Shown: positions 17,172 through 27,606, numbered from the stretch's first letter. The stretch is 64,000 nt of DNA from JANXQG01 sp963775975 (GCA_963775975.1 CAVZKX010000003.1:248001-312000), one strand, 5' to 3'. Numbers and translations: made by a program. Notes: a model not told the origin generated them from the sequence alone.

Positions 17172-20100
17172 ATGCCCGAACGACCAGCACAACATGGCAT
17201 CGAAGACCAGCTCTGGCCGATCGCCTGCGCCACGGCGGTACTGATGGGCGTGCTCTTCGTCGTGATCTGGGTTTGCGGCGATTTTGACGACGAGCGGCTG
17301 CTGTTCAACGGCTATACGCAGCTTGCGGCCGTGGCGGCGCTCGGCGCGGCGATTATCTACGTCGGCTCGAAGATCAAAGGCCGCGCGCGGCGGACCGCCG
17401 AGCTGGCCATCCTGCTCAGCCTGGCGCTGCACGCGCCTGGGCGGCCTGAGCGCCGTTTATCTCTTCGATAGTTCGCTGAATGGTCCCGGCCGGTTGGGCG
17501 ACGTGAACATTGCGGCGGCCGAAAATGACGAAGATTCGCCGCCTCCGGCCGATTACCACTGGGGCCAAAACGATGACGCGTCGGACGCCCCGCAAGCGTT
17601 TGAGAAGCCGGTGGAAACGGTCGTTCGCGACCAGAAGACGCCCGCGGCCCAGGTGACGCCGCGCGACGTGGAGCGCCCCGTACCGGCGGCCGAGGTTCCT
17701 CGGGCGGTAAATACGGAAATCACGCCGCTGGGCGCTGCCGCGGCGGCGCCGGGCAAGCCGCTGGACGTCCGCCGGCCGGACGCCGCCAAAGTGTCCGACT
17801 TGCCGCCGCCCGACGCGCTGGCCATGGTGCGGCAGAAAGGCCAGGACGCGGCTCTTCCCGACTCGTCCGCGCCAAGCCCTGTTGCCATGCCGGAGGCGCC
17901 GAAGAAGCCTGCCAAGTCGATCGAGCCCCGCGCAGTGCAGGCCGAAAAGGCCGACAAATACCTCTGGGCAAAGGTAGCTACGAAGAACATCGATCCGAAT
18001 AATCCGGACGTTCCACCGCCAAAGATGGCTCGCTCGGAGGCGCCGTCGTCCGATGCTCTGCCTTCGCCCGACATTATCGCCCGTGCGCCTTCGCAAGCGC
18101 CGCCGAAGACTTCAATGGAGGATTCCGGCGCGGAGGGGGCAGCGAGAATATCGGAGGAAGGCAGATCGCAAGCCCGCTTCGATCGCGGCGCGAGTATGCC
18201 CTCGACGATCTTGCCAAACGCCGGATTCGCGGCACAGCTTCCCGCGGCCGAGGGCGGTTCCTCGCCGAGCAAGCTGGAAAATCGTTCTACCGTCGCCATC
18301 GAGCAAGCGAACAATTCTCATGCTCCTCTGGGGCCGAATATCGCGTCGGCCGGCGCAGGACTTCGCCCGCGGCTCGTCACTGCTGCCCACGCGCCGCGGC
18401 GCAATTGAAGGTCGCGGCCGGGCAGAGCCCTCAATCGGCGGTGAAGCGAACGAGGACCTGAACGAGCTCCGCGCCGGATCGCCCGGCTCGAACCTTCCCT
18501 ACGGGATGGTGCAATCGGCCGCTCCCGCTCGCCGCGCCGCGGCATCGCAAACCGAGGACGGCGGTACAGATTTGAGCGCTGGCCAAAGCGGAACTCTGCC
18601 GAGAACGCAAGCTCAAATGGGGTTGCCGCTGCCTGCCGCCGCGCAGATTTCCGATAATGTGCTTCCGTCCGGCGCCGGCGGAGTCGGGGACCGGCCGGGC
18701 GGCTTGCCGAGCACGCTCCATCTCGGTCAGAACATCACAGTCGAGCGCGTCGCGGGCAACGGTGTGCCGGGTGGCATTTCGCAAGACGAAACGTATGCCG
18801 GAATCGGCGCTGGCGACATCACCCCGGGCGGCGCGGCCGGCGGAAACGGGCCGGGCCACGGCCTCGGTCCGGTCGGCCCCCGGCGAATCGACGTTGGCAC
18901 GAGCGACGGCGCGGACAACGGCACCGGCATTCCCCGCTCGCGCGGCGAAGCGTTCACGCCTCATGCAACCATTGAACCCGGAGGAGTCGTCGGTGGGACC
19001 GCGGCGGTCGCGCAAGGGCCGATGCAAGGCAGCGGGCCGCAGGGCTTTCGCGGGCCGACCGTCGGCCCGGACGATTCGCTTGGCGGCGTTGGACGTCTCT
19101 ACGGTCCCGGCCAGCGAATTGGTGCGCGTCCCAGCGCACCCCTTGAGCCCGCCGAAATCGCTTCGGCCATCGGTGTCGGATCGCCGCAGACGGCCCGCCT
19201 GGGGAATCGCGGCCGGCAAGGCGATGCCCAACTCGATCAAGTCCTCTCCGGCGATGAGGGCACGCGCGGCCGCGGCGCCGGCCGCGCCGAGATCGACGTC
19301 AACAGTCTCGTCCACGAACCGCTGGATGCCTTCCGCCGCGGTCCCGCGGGCGGCAGCACGCTCGGCGACTCCGGCGACGGACAGCTCACCGAACCGGCCA
19401 TTGAGCATGGCCTAGAGTACTTCGCCCGCACGCAGTTCCCCGACGGCCACTGGAGCCTGCACGAATCGCCGCCGGGCGTAAGTCTTGACGCGACATCGCT
19501 GGGCGAATTGCATGCCGATACGGCCGCCACGGGGCTGGCCCTGCTGACCTACATGGCGGCCGGCTATACGCACCAGGACGAGAAATATCGCGATACGGTC
19601 CATCGCGGACTCGACTGGCTTATGAAGCACCAGGCGGCCGATGGCAATCTCTCCTACCGCGGTTCGGACGCGACGCATTTCTACAGCCAGGGCATCGCCA
19701 CGATGGCTTTGTGCGAAGCCTACGGCATGACGCAGGACCGCGAGCTGCGCGCGGCGGCGCAGAAGGCGATCGATTTCATCGTCGCCGCGCAGGACCCCAG
19801 CCGCGGCGGCTGGCGCTATGTCGCGCGGGAAGGCTCGGACACTTCCGTCACCGGCTGGCAGCTCATGGCCCTCCGCAGCGCGAAGGGGGCCGGCCTGAAC
19901 GTGCCGGACCCGACGTTGCGAAAGATCGGGCATTGGCTCGACCTGGCCCACGCCGGCCGCGGCACGTATGTCTACAATCCGTGGAACCTCGATACGGCCG
20001 AAGAGAGCAAGGGCCGCGCGCCGAGCCCGACAATGACCGCCCAGGCGATGGTCATGCGAATGTACCTTGGCGAAAATGACCAGGCCGCGCTCCGGCAGGG

Positions 20101-20425
20101 GGCCGATTACCTGTTGGCCCATCTGCCCGAACCGGCCGGTGCGGAGACCGCGCTTCGCGATTGCTACTACTGGTACTACGGCAACATGGCGATGTTTCTT
20201 CTGCATGGCGACTATTGGAAGGCATGGAACGACCGCGTCACTCCGCTGGTCCGCGCCGGGCAAGTCGAGCGCGGCCCTTTGAAAGGCAGTTGGAGCGGCA
20301 ACGACCCAGTGCCCGACTACTGGAACGCCAAGGCCGGCCGGCACTACGTGACGGCAATGCACGTATTGACGCTGGAGTTTAGGTATTGGCATTTGCCGCT
20401 TTTCAGGGAATTGAGGCGGGAATAA
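17172..20425 (+). CDS. Membrane-anchored proline/glycine-rich protein with C-terminal toroid (prenyltransferase/squalene-oxidase-like repeats), frameshifted
   Basis: About 1084 residues recovered across three frames. From 17172 the first frame gives three membrane segments. Near 17440 the sense moves to a frame reading GGLSAVYLFDSSLNGPG, and near 18360 to a third reading ARGSSLLPTRRGAIEGRG, which runs to 20425. After the membrane part come about 300 Pro/Ala/Asp-rich residues and about 330 Gly-rich residues. The C-terminal helical toroid of about 340 residues includes EHGLEYFARTQFPDGHWSL, DWLMKHQAADGNLSY and SRGGWRYVAREGSDTS. These are QW-like repeats as in terpenoid cyclases and macroglobulin thioester domains, but no DxDD acid motif is seen, so cyclase activity is unlikely. 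Position after ExbD suggests it is the energised partner. Confidence 0.8.
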
Positions 20426-20554
20426 CCGCTCCCTCCATTCCCCGTTGTGGACCACCGGTAGATTGCGTAAAATACGCCTTGTGCCCTCGCCAGGGGGTGG
20501 CGGCCCGTCGGACGCGGCCCCAGATCGCTGGCAACGCCTTTACTACTGCGGCCA

Positions 20555-21662
20555 ATGCAGAAATTCGCCCAGATCGGCCCGATCGCCTTCCACCTCCCGG
20601 AGATGGTGGAGGACAACGACCTACTCGGCTCCCTGTTTCCCAAGTGGGATATGGAGTTGATCTATAAGAAGACCGGCATTTGGAAGCGGCATATCGCCGC
20701 GCCTGGCGAAACGGCCGCCGATCTGGCCGCCCTAGCCGCCGAAAAGCTCTTTCGCGAGCACGAAATCGACCGCGGCTCGATCGACTTCGTTCTGCTCTGC
20801 ACGCAGTCGCCCGACTATCCCTTGCCGACGACCGCTTGCCTCCTGCAGGACCGCTTGCGGCTGCCGATGTCGGTAGGGGCGATGGATTTTAATCTCGGTT
20901 GTTCGGGCTTCGTCTACGGGCTCTCGATGGCCGAGGGCCTGATCCAGAGCGGACAGGCCCGGCGCATTTTGTTGCTCACGTCCGAGACCTACTCGAAGTA
21001 TATCCATCCCACGGATCGCTCGCTGCGGACGATTTTTGGCGACGCGGCGGCGGCCACGCTCGTCGAGGCGGCCGACGAGCCTTCGCTGGGGGCCTTCGTC
21101 TTCGGCACCGACGGCCGCGGCGCCGACACGCTCATGGTGGCCGAAGGCGGCGCTCGGCGGCCGGACGACGCCTTGAAGCCGCGGAAGCGCAGCGCTGGCC
21201 CAGCGCGCTGACGATGGACGGCCCGGAGATCGCCAAGTTCGCCCTGGAAGTTTTGCCGCCGATGATCGACCGGGTGTTAGAAAACGCCCGGTGGACCCGC
21301 GACGATGTGGAACTCTATCTCATGCATCAGGCCACGTTCTTCCTTCTGGACCATCTTCGCACGCGCGCTCGAATCTGACCGACGCGCAGATGCCCCTGGC
21401 TTTGAACGACTACGGCAACACGGTCTGTTCAACGCTGCCGATCTTGATGCACGACTTGCGGGCCGATGGCCGTCTTCGGCCCGGCGTGCAGACGCTCCTC
21501 ATTGGCTTCGGCGTGGGGCTCTCCTGGGCCGCCTGCACCTGGACCGAGACCTGGCAGTCGAAAAAAGCCGCCGGGACCGCGACCGCTCAGCAGAGCGTGC
21601 TTCATGCGCGGCCGGGGGCCAACGGCGACGCGCTTCCGGAAAGCATTCTCAAGTCGGTCTGA
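20555..21662 (+). CDS. Beta-ketoacyl-ACP synthase III (FabH-like), frameshifted
   Basis: A thiolase-fold condensing enzyme of about 365 residues read in three frames. The first frame (20555 to about 21180) includes the active-site cysteine in DFNLGCSGFVYGLS near residue 113. A missing base near 21180 (gcctt where gccctt is expected) moves the sense to a frame with LEAAEAQRWPSALTMDG and the catalytic His in LMHQATFFLLDHL. Near 21370 it moves again to a frame with the third residue, Asn, in LNDYGNTVCSTLP. The Cys-His-Asn triad is that of KAS III, which starts fatty acid or related acyl chains from acyl-CoA and malonyl-ACP. It stands alone, without other fab genes, so it may serve a special lipid or polyketide. 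The stop overlaps the next start (TGATG). Confidence 0.82.
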
Positions 21663-22822
21663 TGCGCACACGACTTTCCATTGAGGAACGTGCCCGGCAA
21701 AAGAGGCCAACGACCGAACACATCGCCGAAGATCCCGCCTACTTGACCGAACAGCTTATAACCTACATCGGCAACAAGCGGGCGCTGCTGGTCAACATCG
21801 GCCACGCGATGAACGAAGTCAAACGGCGCGTGAATAAAGAACGTCTGCGGATTCTTGACGTTTTTGCCGGTTCGGGCGTCGTCTCCCGCTTCTTCAAGGC
21901 GCACGCGTCGCTCCTGGTCAGCAACGATTTTGAAGACTACGCGGCGGCGGTCGCGCGGTGCTACCTGAGCAATCGGAGTGAAGTCAATTGCCATGAACTC
22001 GGCGAAGCAGTCCGCTGGCTCAACTCGGAAGTGGAGAAGCGGCAGCTAGCGTCCGGCTTCATCGAAGAGCTCTACGCCCCGCGCAACGAACGAAGAATTA
22101 CAAAATCGGATCGCGTCTTCTACACTCGCGACAATGCCTGTCGGCTGGACAGCTATCGCCGACTGCTCAATGAGTTGCCGGGCGCCGTGCGTGAAATGCT
22201 GCTGGGGCCGCTCTTGAGCGAGGCGTCGGTCCACGCCAATACGGCCGGCGTCTTCAAGGGTTTTTACAAGGACCGCAAGACGGGCATCGGGCGTTTCGGC
22301 GGAAGCAATGCGGATGCCTTAAAGCGGATTCGCGGCACGATCGAGCTCAGCGTACCGGTCCTCAGCCGCTTTGAATGTGATGTCGAAGTCCGGCAAGAGG
22401 ACGCCAACGCCGCGGCGCGGGCAGTAAGCGACATCGACCTCGCCTATCTCGACCCGCCGTACAATCAGCATCCTTACGGGTCGAACTACTTCATGCTAAA
22501 CCTGCTGGTCCATTACCGGCGGCCGAGCGACATCAGCCAGGTCTCGGGCATCCCGACCGACTGGCGGAGATCCGGCTACAATGTGAAGGCGCAATCGATG
22601 CGCCTCATGCACGACCTGCTCCAAGCACTGGACGCCAGGTTCCTTCTGATCTCGTTCAACGACGAGGGTTTCATTACGCCCAAGATCATGGAGCGCCTGC
22701 TCGGTAAACTTGGGAAGGTCAGCCGGATGGATATTAAGTACAACGCCTTCCGCGGCAGCCGGAACCTACACGGCCGCGACACGCATGTTACGGAGCAACT
22801 GTTCCTCGTCGAACGGTATTAA
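21662..22822 (+). CDS. D12-class DNA N6-adenine methyltransferase
   Basis: A 386-residue protein with the SAM-binding motif DVFAGSGVVSRFFK near residue 62 and the catalytic motif DLAYLDPPYNQHPYGSNY near residue 263. The order (SAM motif first, DPPY later) and the intervening target-recognition region fit the D12/Dam-like class that methylates adenine N6. No restriction endonuclease gene is adjacent, so it may be a solitary regulator or the rest of a lost system. The start ATG overlaps the stop of the FabH-like gene by one base, so translation may be coupled, though the two functions have no clear link. Confidence 0.85.
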   Translation: MRTRLSIEERARQKRPTTEHIAEDPAYLTEQLITYIGNKRALLVNIGHAMNEVKRRVNKERLRILDVFAGSGVVSRFFKAHASLLVSNDFEDYAAAVARCYLSNRSEVNCHELGEAVRWLNSEVEKRQLASGFIEELYAPRNERRITKSDRVFYTRDNACRLDSYRRLLNELPGAVREMLLGPLLSEASVHANTAGVFKGFYKDRKTGIGRFGGSNADALKRIRGTIELSVPVLSRFECDVEVRQEDANAAARAVSDIDLAYLDPPYNQHPYGSNYFMLNLLVHYRRPSDISQVSGIPTDWRRSGYNVKAQSMRLMHDLLQALDARFLLISFNDEGFITPKIMERLLGKLGKVSRMDIKYNAFRGSRNLHGRDTHVTEQLFLVERY

Positions 22823-23220
22823 ACTCTTGAAACTCCTAGCGCTTGGCCGACTTTTCGTCAGTTAATCGCGAAAAGTCGAAATGGCGAAAACACGAAATGA
22901 TCGCCCATTTATTCTTCCTTTCGCGCTTTCGTCCTTTCGGGATTTCGCGATAGCTGCGCCAGTGTTCCAAATTATCGCCGGTGCGCAAATTGCCCATTCA
23001 CCCACTATTGCATTGCTGTATCGCCGTTCCAATGCAGAAAACCTGTCAATCCAGCAAAGTTTACTAAACCCGGAAATTCATTAAGACCGATAGGCATGAC
23101 GAGGGAGTCTTGCACTCCTCCGGTCGAGCATTTGCGAATCTCGCCGCCCAACAGTTTGGGGAAGGCACGACCGGGACCACGAGAATCGGGCAACATGAAG
23201 TTCGAAGGGTGGATAACGCC
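22823..23220. other. Intergenic region of about 400 bases with decayed palindromes
   Basis: No convincing gene. It starts with a hairpin (22849-22877). A degenerate stretch follows at about 22880-22945, rich in CGAAAACACGAAA and TTTCGTCCTTTCGGG, which looks like a worn palindromic repeat. The remainder is AT-richer and presumably holds the promoter of the DUF11 gene. I could not assign clear -35 and -10 boxes. Confidence 0.5.
22849..22877. terminator. Hairpin after the adenine methylase gene
   Basis: GACTTTTCG and CGAAAAGTC form a perfect 9-base stem with an 11-base loop, 27 bases after the stop codon. There is no T-run, so it is at best a weak or factor-assisted terminator. Confidence 0.4.
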
Positions 23221-25546
23221 ATGCGAAAGACCATAAGCTCCGCGGCAATCGGTTTGCTCTGTCTGTTGGGACTGGCCAGGATCGCGTCGGCTGACGACGA
23301 CTCGTCGAAGTTCCGACCTTTCAACGGACTGTTCGCCGACTTGTTCGACGACGACGCCAAGCCGCAGCCACCGCCGCAGCAGCACAAGCTGCAACACAAT
23401 TACAATCCACAGTACACGGTGCCCAATTACGCCACGGCTACCGCGCAGCCGCGTCCTTCGTCGGCGGCGAATCCTTCCGCGGCCATTCCTGCGCAGCCAG
23501 CAGCCGACCCTCCGGCCAATTTGCCGCAGGTTACAAAGACTAGCGCGATGCCCGCTCGCGGCGCGACCTCGCTGCCGTCGCGCCGCGCAGTCACGGATGA
23601 CACATACTCGTTTCAATGGAAAGACGGCGGCTCGCCGGGGTCGCCGATTGAGGCGCCGGTAGCGGACGGCCCGCCTAGCATGGATCGCCCCTTGGCAGTG
23701 GGCGTAGTCAATTCGGGTACGCGCGCCGATGCACGAGCGTCTGAAGCAGTTCCGCCAGTCGCCGTTTGGCGACGTGCCGGATGCCGCCGCTTCGACGCCT
23801 GATGCACGACAAGATGCGGCTTCAAGTCATCCAGATGCCGATGCCGGCCATTCCGATGCTTTGCCCGCGCCGCCTTCGACGCCGATGGTCGCCGCGGCGC
23901 CATCGTCCGTTCATCCTGACCCACTGTCGACCCCCGCGCTTCAGCAGCCGCAATCCTCGACCACATCTAGCGGCCCCTCCGCCCAGGATCCGAGCGTCCT
24001 TATCGATCACAAGAGCCCGCAGCTCAGCGTGGAGACGATCGGGCCGCGGAAGATCGTCGTGGGCAAGGAGGCCGCCTACGAGGTTGTATTGCAGAACACC
24101 GGCGAGCAAGCAGCCGAGGAAGTCGCCGTTACGCTGGGGCTGCCCGACTGGGCCGAAGTGGCCGCCACCGCGGCGAGTTCGGGTGAGGTCGTTCCCGCAC
24201 AGGCCGATCGCACCGCGCAGTCTGATCGGGTCGAGCAGAGCCGTTGGATGCTGCGGCGAGTCGAAGCCCATTCCAAGGAAAAACTGACGCTGACGATCAT
24301 TCCTCGGCAGAGTAAACCGTTCGAGCTGGCCGTGCATTGGGACTTCAAGCAAGCCGCCTCGCAGGCCCTGATTGAAGTGCAGGAGCCGAAGCTGGCAATG
24401 CGACTGGATGGACCGCGGGAAGTGATGTTCGGCAAAAAGGAACTTTACCAGCTCAAGCTGAGCAACAACGGCAACGGCTCAGCCGACAACGTCACGCTGA
24501 CGCTGATGCCCTTGAGCTCGGGCGACAATCAGCCCGTGACGCACAAGCTCGGCACGCTTGCCGCCGGCGACCAGCGGACGATCGAAGTCGAATTGACCGC
24601 GCGGCAGTCGGGCAAGGTCAAGATTCGGGTGGAGGCCAGTGGCGATGGCGGCGCCCACGTCGAACTGGCCGAAAGCGTCGTCGTCCACCGCGGCGCACTG
24701 CACGTTGAAGTCGACGGGCCAGCCTTGCAATTCGTCGGCACGCCGGCCAGCTACAGCATCACGGTGGCCAACTCGGGCGATGCCGCGGCACAGAACGTCA
24801 AGCTTACGGCGAAACTGCCGACAGGAATGAGGTTTATCTCGGGCAGCGGCGGGGCCGCGGCGGACACCACGGGCGAGGGCGGCCATGTCCGCTGGTCGCT
24901 GGACCGGCTCGAGCCAGGCGAGCGGAAAACACTGGAAATGAAATGTACGCTCGCGGTTTCGGGTCCGAACCGCCTGGAGATCGACTCGGCGGCCGACGAC
25001 GAACTTATTGCGTCCACCGCGACCGTAACTCGCGCCGAGGCCACGGCTGACCTCCGCCTGGAAGTCAAGGATCCTGACGGCCCCGTGCCGGTGGGCACGG
25101 AGGCGGTCTATGAGTTGCACATCCGCAACCGCGGCACGAAGGCGGCGGAGAATGTCGAGGTCTTTTCGTACTTTTCTCACGGCGTCGAGCCGGTCGGGGC
25201 CGCGGGTCACTCCCATCACATCAATCCGGGCCAAGTTGTTTTCGATCTCATCCCGGCGATCGCGCCGGCGAACGAAGTCGTGTTAACCGTGAAGGCCAAG
25301 GCCGACGCAGCCGGGAACCATGTCTTCCGCGCCGAGGTGCATTGCAAGTCGGCCGGCACGCGGCTGGTTCGCGAGGAGATGACGCGCTACTACCAGGACA
25401 ATCCGACGGCGCAGCAGGCGCCGCAGCGGACCGTGCCGAGCAAAGAGGACCGCTATCGCGACGAGCAGCGCACCGCCGAGCGGCAATCACCGATGCCGTT
25501 GCCGCAAGCGCCGGACCTGACGCCAACTCCGGCGCTCAAGAGGTAG
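23221..25546 (+). CDS. Secreted DUF11-repeat surface protein, frameshifted
   Basis: Residues 1-27 (MRKTISSAAIGLLCLLGLA, then RIASA) are a signal peptide. A Pro/Gln-rich segment of about 140 residues follows. Near 23725 the coding sense moves one frame, continuing MHERLKQFRQSPFGDVPD. From about residue 260 there are four or five beta-sandwich DUF11/CARDB-like repeats, each marked by phrases such as YEVVLQNTGEQAAEEVAVTL, YSITVANSGDAAAQNVKL and YELHIRNRGTKAAENVEV. DUF11 proteins are large wall or surface proteins, and planctomycetes use them in the proteinaceous cell envelope. The C-terminus is charged and low complexity. A separate start at 23729 is possible, but the N-terminal secretion signal argues for one gene. 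Confidence 0.8.
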
Positions 25547-25556
25547 GTCCGCTCCA

Positions 25557-25667
25557 CTCGTTCCCACGCCCCCGTGGGAACGCACTGCGGGACGCTCCGC
25601 GTCACCGTCGCAAACGTGGCCGCAGAGCGGCCGCCTCGCCCGTGCCCACGCAGAGCGTGGGCACGAG
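25557..25667. repeat. Composite palindromic element E, copy 2
   Basis: Same ordered parts as at 17052-17165: CTCGTTCCCACG, CGTGGGAACGCAC, GACGCTCCGCGTC, GTGGCCGCAGAGCGGCCGC, CCCACGCAGAGCGTGGGCAC. It lies between the convergent DUF11 and CBS genes. Confidence 0.85.
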
Positions 25668-25669
25668 GT

Positions 25670-26110
25670 TCAGCTCTGGATATACTCGCGCATGAACTGG
25701 TTTTCGGCCACCAGATGATCGTGCTGTGCCTTCAGCAGGTCGCCGATCGATACGACGCCCAGCAGCCGGTCGTCGCTCACCACCGGCACATGGCGGACGC
25801 GGTGCGTGGTCATGACGCCCATTAGGTCAGTCACCGAGTCACACGGTTGGGCGGTTACCAGCTTCGTCGTCATTACTTCGGCGACAGTCAGCGTGGTCAA
25901 GTCGCACCGGCCGGCGGCGAAGCAGCGGAGCATGTCGCGCTCGGTGACAATGCCCACCAACCGCTCGCCGGCCGTCAGGTCGCGCTCGCAGACGAGCATC
26001 GAGCCAACATTGTGCCGTACCATCTGATTGACCGCGTCGGCCAGCGAGGCCTGCGGTGAGGTCGTTAAAACCGTCGTGCCCTTGGACTTGAGAATGTCTT
26101 GTAGAAGCAT
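25670..26110 (-). CDS. CBS-domain pair protein
   Basis: A 146-residue protein made of two CBS motifs. The first (about residues 10-65) has GSMLVCERDLTAGERLVGIV followed by TERDMLR. The second (about 75-130) has HRVRHVPVVSDDRLLGVVS followed by IGDLL. Stand-alone CBS pairs bind adenosine nucleotides (AMP, ATP, SAM or NAD) and act as energy sensors. The ATG at 26110 has GGAGGG 9 bases upstream and begins the fold, whereas codons further upstream look non-coding. A promoter-like sequence lies about 85 bases upstream. The partner it regulates is not evident from the neighbours. Confidence 0.85.
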   Translation of the reverse strand: MLLQDILKSKGTTVLTTSPQASLADAVNQMVRHNVGSMLVCERDLTAGERLVGIVTERDMLRCFAAGRCDLTTLTVAEVMTTKLVTAQPCDSVTDLMGVMTTHRVRHVPVVSDDRLLGVVSIGDLLKAQHDHLVAENQFMREYIQS

Positions 26111-26194
26111 GAGAAATGGCCCTCCACGGCTATAATGTGGATGAAAAGTGCGCTGCCCCGGCGCGATTTTAAGACAAGCAACTCTGCCACTGGT

Positions 26195-26221
26195 ATTATA
26201 GCTTTTTTCGCAAGGAGTCAA
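26195..26221 (-). promoter_or_regulatory. Candidate sigma70-type promoter for the CBS gene
   Basis: On the minus strand, TTGACT (26221-26216) and a consensus TATAAT (26200-26195) are separated by 15 bases, slightly short of the ideal 17. It lies about 85 bases upstream of the CBS start codon. Confidence 0.45.
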
Positions 26222-26256
26222 CCGCCGGCAGGGCGAAACGCGGACCGAGCAGCATT

Positions 26257-26667
26257 TCAGCCGCCCGACAGCATGGCGAGAAATGCCTGGGGCGTGAGAA
26301 TGCCGATTCCTTGATAGGGGTGTAACACGAGGAGATCCTCGTCGCCGGAAACTATTTGGCTAGCCGAGCCGCTTACGGCCAATTCCAGGAATTTGTTGTC
26401 GTCCCTGTCCCGGCAGTCTGTTATTACAGCAGTCACTTCCACTTTTTCCGCCACCTGCACAAGCGCCGCGAGAAACTCCAATCGTTCCTCGGCCGAGATG
26501 TACCTGTCAAACTTAGGCCGCCGCAAGACCTCGTCCAATTCGGCGACCGTCGCTTCCGAAACCAGCAACTTGCCGCTTGTCACGGCGGCATCGACCGCTC
26601 GCCTCGGTACGCTGCGAGGAAGCAAGACCGCACTGACCGCGACTCCGGTGTCAATGACGGTCCGCAT
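26257..26667 (-). CDS. PIN-domain toxin (COG1569 family)
   Basis: A 136-residue PIN-fold protein. It starts MRTVIDTGVAVSAVLLP, with the first catalytic Asp at residue 6. VAELDEVLRRPKF provides the conserved Glu, and DCRDRDDNKFLELAVSG plus IVSGDEDLL supply the other acidic residues. PIN toxins are Mg-dependent ribonucleases. The start ATG overlaps the TAA of the upstream antitoxin-like gene by one base (TAATG), which fits translational coupling of a toxin-antitoxin pair. Confidence 0.85.
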   Translation of the reverse strand: MRTVIDTGVAVSAVLLPRSVPRRAVDAAVTSGKLLVSEATVAELDEVLRRPKFDRYISAEERLEFLAALVQVAEKVEVTAVITDCRDRDDNKFLELAVSGSASQIVSGDEDLLVLHPYQGIGILTPQAFLAMLSGG

Positions 26668-26900
26668 TACGATACGTCATGCAGAAGCGTTGCGAGGGTT
26701 TCGGGAGTCAAACCTCTCGACTCGGCATTTTGCCCAATTTCGTCCATCACTTCCTTCAACGGGCGCGCCGAACGCGCGGTCAGCTCGCGTAGACGGAGGC
26801 TAAGCAAGAGTTGCAGCTTCTGACGTTCCTCCGCGGACGCCGTTGCAAATGCTCGGGCACTGTCTGCATCGACTTCAAGCGAAATAGTTGCTGTTGACAT
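26667..26900 (-). CDS. Antitoxin partner of the PIN toxin
   Basis: A 77-residue protein starting MSTATISLEVDADSARAFA. A short beta-strand-like N-terminus is followed by a helical region (SAEERQKLQLLLSLRLREL), a layout common in antitoxins that pair with COG1569 PIN toxins. It is the first gene of the two-gene operon and overlaps the toxin start. The ATG at 26900 is preferred because earlier codons (RRRGGWRNR) are unlike a protein start. No operator palindrome was recognised upstream. The family assignment is by layout rather than a strong motif. Confidence 0.7.
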   Translation of the reverse strand: MSTATISLEVDADSARAFATASAEERQKLQLLLSLRLRELTARSARPLKEVMDEIGQNAESRGLTPETLATLLHDVS

Positions 26901-26934
26901 GATTTGATTACTCCGTGGACCCTTGCGAACGCGA

Positions 26935-27530
26935 TTACGCCACCCCCCTCGCCGTCTCATACGCCGTAATCTTCTCCTCCTGCTGCAGCGTCATGGCGAT
27001 GTCGTCTAAGCCGTGTAATAGGATGTGCCGGCGGGACTCGTCGATCTCGAATTTCAGCGATAGCCCGTAGTCGTCCGTCACCGTGCACGTCTCCAAATCG
27101 ACAGCCAGTCGATAGCCCGGATGAGCGGCGGCGCGGGAAAAGAGGTCGTCAATTTGGGCCTCGTCCAAGCGGATGGGCAACATGCCGTTCTTGAAGCAGT
27201 TGTTGTAGAAGATGTCGGCGAAGCTCGGTGCGAGCAGCACGCGGAAGCCGTAATCTTCCAGTGCCCACGGAGCGTGCTCGCGGCTCGATCCGCAGCCGAA
27301 GTTGCGCCGCGTGAGCAGCACCGAGGCTCCTGCGTACTCCGGGCGGTTCAGCTCGAACGTCGGGTTCGGCGTGCCGTCGTCCAGAAACCGCCAGTCGAAG
27401 AACAGGAACTGGCCGAAGCCCGGTCCGCTCGATCCGCTTGAGGAACTGCTTGGGGATGATCTGGTCGGTATCGACGTTCGAGCGGTCCATCGGCAGCGAC
27501 CAGCCCGGTGTGTTGGGTGAAGGCTTTCAT
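26935..27530 (-). CDS. leuD: 3-isopropylmalate dehydratase small subunit, frameshifted
   Basis: LeuD pairs with LeuC to isomerise 2-isopropylmalate to 3-isopropylmalate in leucine synthesis. The start MKAFTQHTGLVA is at 27530. One extra base near 27490 moves the sense to a frame reading MDRSNVDTDQIIPKQFLKRI. An extra G near 27417 moves it again to one reading FDWRFLDDGTPNPTFELN and, from 27321, LLTRRNFGCGSSREHAPWAL, the substrate-binding swivel motif. The rest (PSFADIFYNNCFKNGMLPI) is intact, giving about 198 residues, the normal length. It follows leuC on the same strand, with repeat J between them. Confidence 0.88.
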
Positions 27531-27532
27531 GG

Positions 27533-27606
27533 TTTTGGTCTTAGGTCTTTGGTCTTGGGACTTTGGTCGTACGAGTCCAAAGACCCAAGACCTAAGACCC
27601 AAGACC
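27533..27606. repeat. Inverted repeat J between leuC and leuD
   Basis: Arms GGTCTTAGGTCTTTGGTCTTGG and the near complement flank a GTCGTACGAG centre. It fills the leuC-leuD gap and, as RNA, would form a long hairpin inside the operon transcript. It is built of GGTCTT-like short units, so slippage is likely. Confidence 0.82.

Noticed and set aside
18431..19408. A 325-codon antisense frame within the toroid gene
   Set aside because: Ala/Arg-rich shadow of the Gly/Pro-rich region on the other strand.
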